Source: Lithospermum erythrorhizon | Taxonomy: Eukaryota; Streptophyta; Magnoliopsida; Boraginales; Boraginaceae | Reading direction: 5' to 3' | Assembly: GCA_019722365.1 (NCBI GenBank) | Contig: JADFUC010001674.1 | Span: forward strand, 186,001-250,000 | DNA length: 64,000 bases | Shown here: positions 62,380 to 64,000 of the stretch, one piece after another | How positions within the stretch are numbered: the stretch's first letter is position 1 | Layout of the letters: the number at the start of each line of letters is the position of its first letter | The notes under the pieces: model-generated | What the model was told of the DNA's origin: nothing | Databases searched by the model: none | Seen by the model: only the letters and a program-made list of their open reading frames with translations | Made by a program: the position numbers and the translations under genes

Positions 62380-64000
62380 GAGGATGCCACCCAGAGTACG
62401 TGGGCGGTGTAGAATGAGAGGTGCCGTGAGGTAGGCCTGCAGGGCCGACCGGGTGGCATGTATGTCGATGAAGACAGCGCGACCAAGCAGGTCCGGAGGC
62501 ATTCTTCCTCGAAAGGTGTCGGTGTAGACCTCGTAGAGAGTGCCGTGAATGCTCGTGTGGCCGAAAGCAAAGCAGGAGTACGAATTCCGCAGCAAGTTGT
62601 TTTGACCGATTGGTGATGGATCCTCCTCAAGTTTTCGGGGTTCGCTGAGCGCGCTTATCGAGTTTATCCGGGATATGAAGACTATTTTTGAGCCGATCGA
62701 GATCAGAGTGAAGTTTTCTACTTATAGACTTCACGAGGGCGCCCAGACGCGGGAGAACCCGAGCGCATCTCCATCATGGTAGGGGAGGTCTATGTTTCGG
62801 GGAGCGATTTGTTGAGCTCTTCCGGCATCTACTGCTTGGGAGACCCATGGCGCCTCGGGAGAGAGCCGATTTCAAGTGACTCGTGGTTCGAGGTCAGCCG
62901 AGGAGTACGAGAGACGCTCAAAGGATTTGTGCCGACTTCATTCTCGAGCGTTTACCCCAAAGGAGGCGGAGGATCTACTAGGTCTGTGGATGGTTTGACG
63001 GGAGTATACGCCACCGTATCTCACCGATGGTTTTTACTTAGTTTCCATGTCATGGCGAATGCTCAAGAGCGAAATGGAGTTAGCAGAGCTAAAGAAGTGA
63101 AAGCTGGATCGGTGAGGAGCCAATTCGAGACTTTCTTTTTCCGTAGGCTCTAGCTCTAGAGTTCGTGAGATGACGGACTTCACAGAGCTTCGCCCCGGCA
63201 AGTAGTCACTTTAGTGTTCGACAGCTCACTGAGGCGTTATTCTACCCGCCTTTATACGCAGCCTACGATCATGGGTTCGTGAGTAGCTCCGGGGTTCAGA
63301 GCGTTGTCCGCTGCTACCGCTGTGGTCGATTGGGCACAGTGCCAGGATTGCCGATAGGCGGTCATATGTTATCGACGCCAAGAAATAGACATCTCGGGCG
63401 AAGGATCATTCCAGCTGTTGGGGAGCAGGCGCTTAGTACTCAGCACTTCTTTCGGGCCACCGTGAGGCGGCATCGGGGAGTCGTGGTGGTCGCTTTTCAG
63501 CGGCCGCTGGGGCCGTGGATATGGGACAGACCTCGCAGTGAGCCGCTGGCAAGCAGCTGAGTCGTCGAGGCGATTCATGCCGCTACTCATCAGAGGCTCG
63601 CGATACCCCGTAGTGCGCATACAGTACATTATTCCTTTGTGATATTTGGTGCCGTGGTGTTGCTTGACTCGGGCTACGTGATTTCGTGTCTCGTAGTTTT
63701 ATTCCCGCTTTATCTCGTATGTCATACAGCTTTGCCTATTCCACTTGAGATTGCGACGCCAAGTAGGGAGGCCGGGCCAGGGTTAGATTTTCAGCATGAG
63801 ACTGCCCCTTGATTGTATGTGGTCACCATTGTCCGCTGATTTACTTCCATTCGAAGCCCGATTTTGGATCTTCGCTCGGTACGGATTGTCAAAACATCAT
63901 GCCGTTATTGATCACATCGGAAGGAGATTACTTTTGTGGGTTCGGGGAAGACTGTATATCCGATTTTATGGAGATGTAAAGATTTTGGTTTTCGAAGTTT
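62380..64000 (+). pseudogene. Degraded gypsy gag and protease, truncated by the window end
   Basis: Gag begins near 62382 (MPPRVRGR). Recognisable gag pieces follow: KFSTYRLHEGAQT, FTPKEAEDL in another frame, and a zinc knuckle remnant CYRCGRLGTVPGLPIGG near 63310-63365 in which later Cys/His positions are lost. The aspartic protease motif LLDSG is near 63660, followed by ISCLVVLFPLYL and IPLEIATPS. Further on GLSKHHAVIDHIGRRLL (about 63875-63940) corresponds to the protease-RT linker of Tekay-type elements. Stops and frame shifts interrupt it throughout. RT, RNase H and integrase would lie beyond 64000. Confidence 0.7.

Noticed and set aside
62259..62630. Minus-strand 123-residue open frame
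   Set aside because: Antisense to the gypsy gag start, with no domain.

Overview
The window is plant nuclear DNA, most likely from a eudicot. It is AT-rich, its genes carry many GT-AG introns with AT-rich interiors, and every coding gene found is a plant family. It is also crowded with degraded LTR retrotransposons, a hAT transposon relic and MITEs. I cannot fix the order or species from the sequence.

The left third (about 1-23.2 kb) is the gene-bearing part. A raffinose-synthase/SIP2-like alkaline alpha-galactosidase or galactosyltransferase locus lies at 3.6-7.4 kb. It has a 5'UTR intron and four coding exons, but carries one in-frame TAG and lacks four conserved residues just before it. 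An apparently intact 15-exon plant RabGAP (TBC domain) gene spans 9,789-17,504 and encodes 659 residues. A single-exon F-box gene lies at 21,967-23,136. All three are on the + strand and have unrelated functions, so nothing suggests joint operation. Around them are a foldback MITE, a Stowaway-type MITE, a roughly 93-bp tandem array and two unidentified coding-like fragments on the minus strand.

From 25.8 to 35.7 kb the sequence is a patchwork of one Ty1/copia family: a 5' LTR, a heavily mutated pol, a truncated 3' LTR, another LTR, and an inverted pair of LTR copies. A small intact two-exon secreted thionin-like gene (minus strand, 30.8-31.26 kb) survives between these pieces. At 38.9-42.1 kb lies a dead hAT transposase with a (TCT)n serine run, followed by a minisatellite and an ACCGAA-rich stretch.

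From 43.9 to 52.6 kb is a second, nearly full-length but old Ty1/copia element: LTR, tRNA-Met-type primer site, gag, protease, integrase, RT, RNase H, LTR. From 52.7 to 56.1 kb are remnants that look like a Ty3/gypsy Tat/Ogre-type element, including a series of adjacent inverted repeats. The last 4.3 kb hold the 5' LTR, primer site, gag and protease start of a Ty3/gypsy Tekay/Del-like element cut by the window edge. Its LTR contains an array of short hairpins closed by the tetraloop sequence TACG.

The most interesting leads are the disrupted SIP2-like gene, the hairpin arrays at 53.4-53.8 kb and 61.1-61.5 kb, and the thionin-like gene embedded in LTR debris. I found no CRISPR array or RNA gene, which is expected for plant nuclear DNA of this type. 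Several assignments rest on remembered family motifs and could not be tested by database search here.
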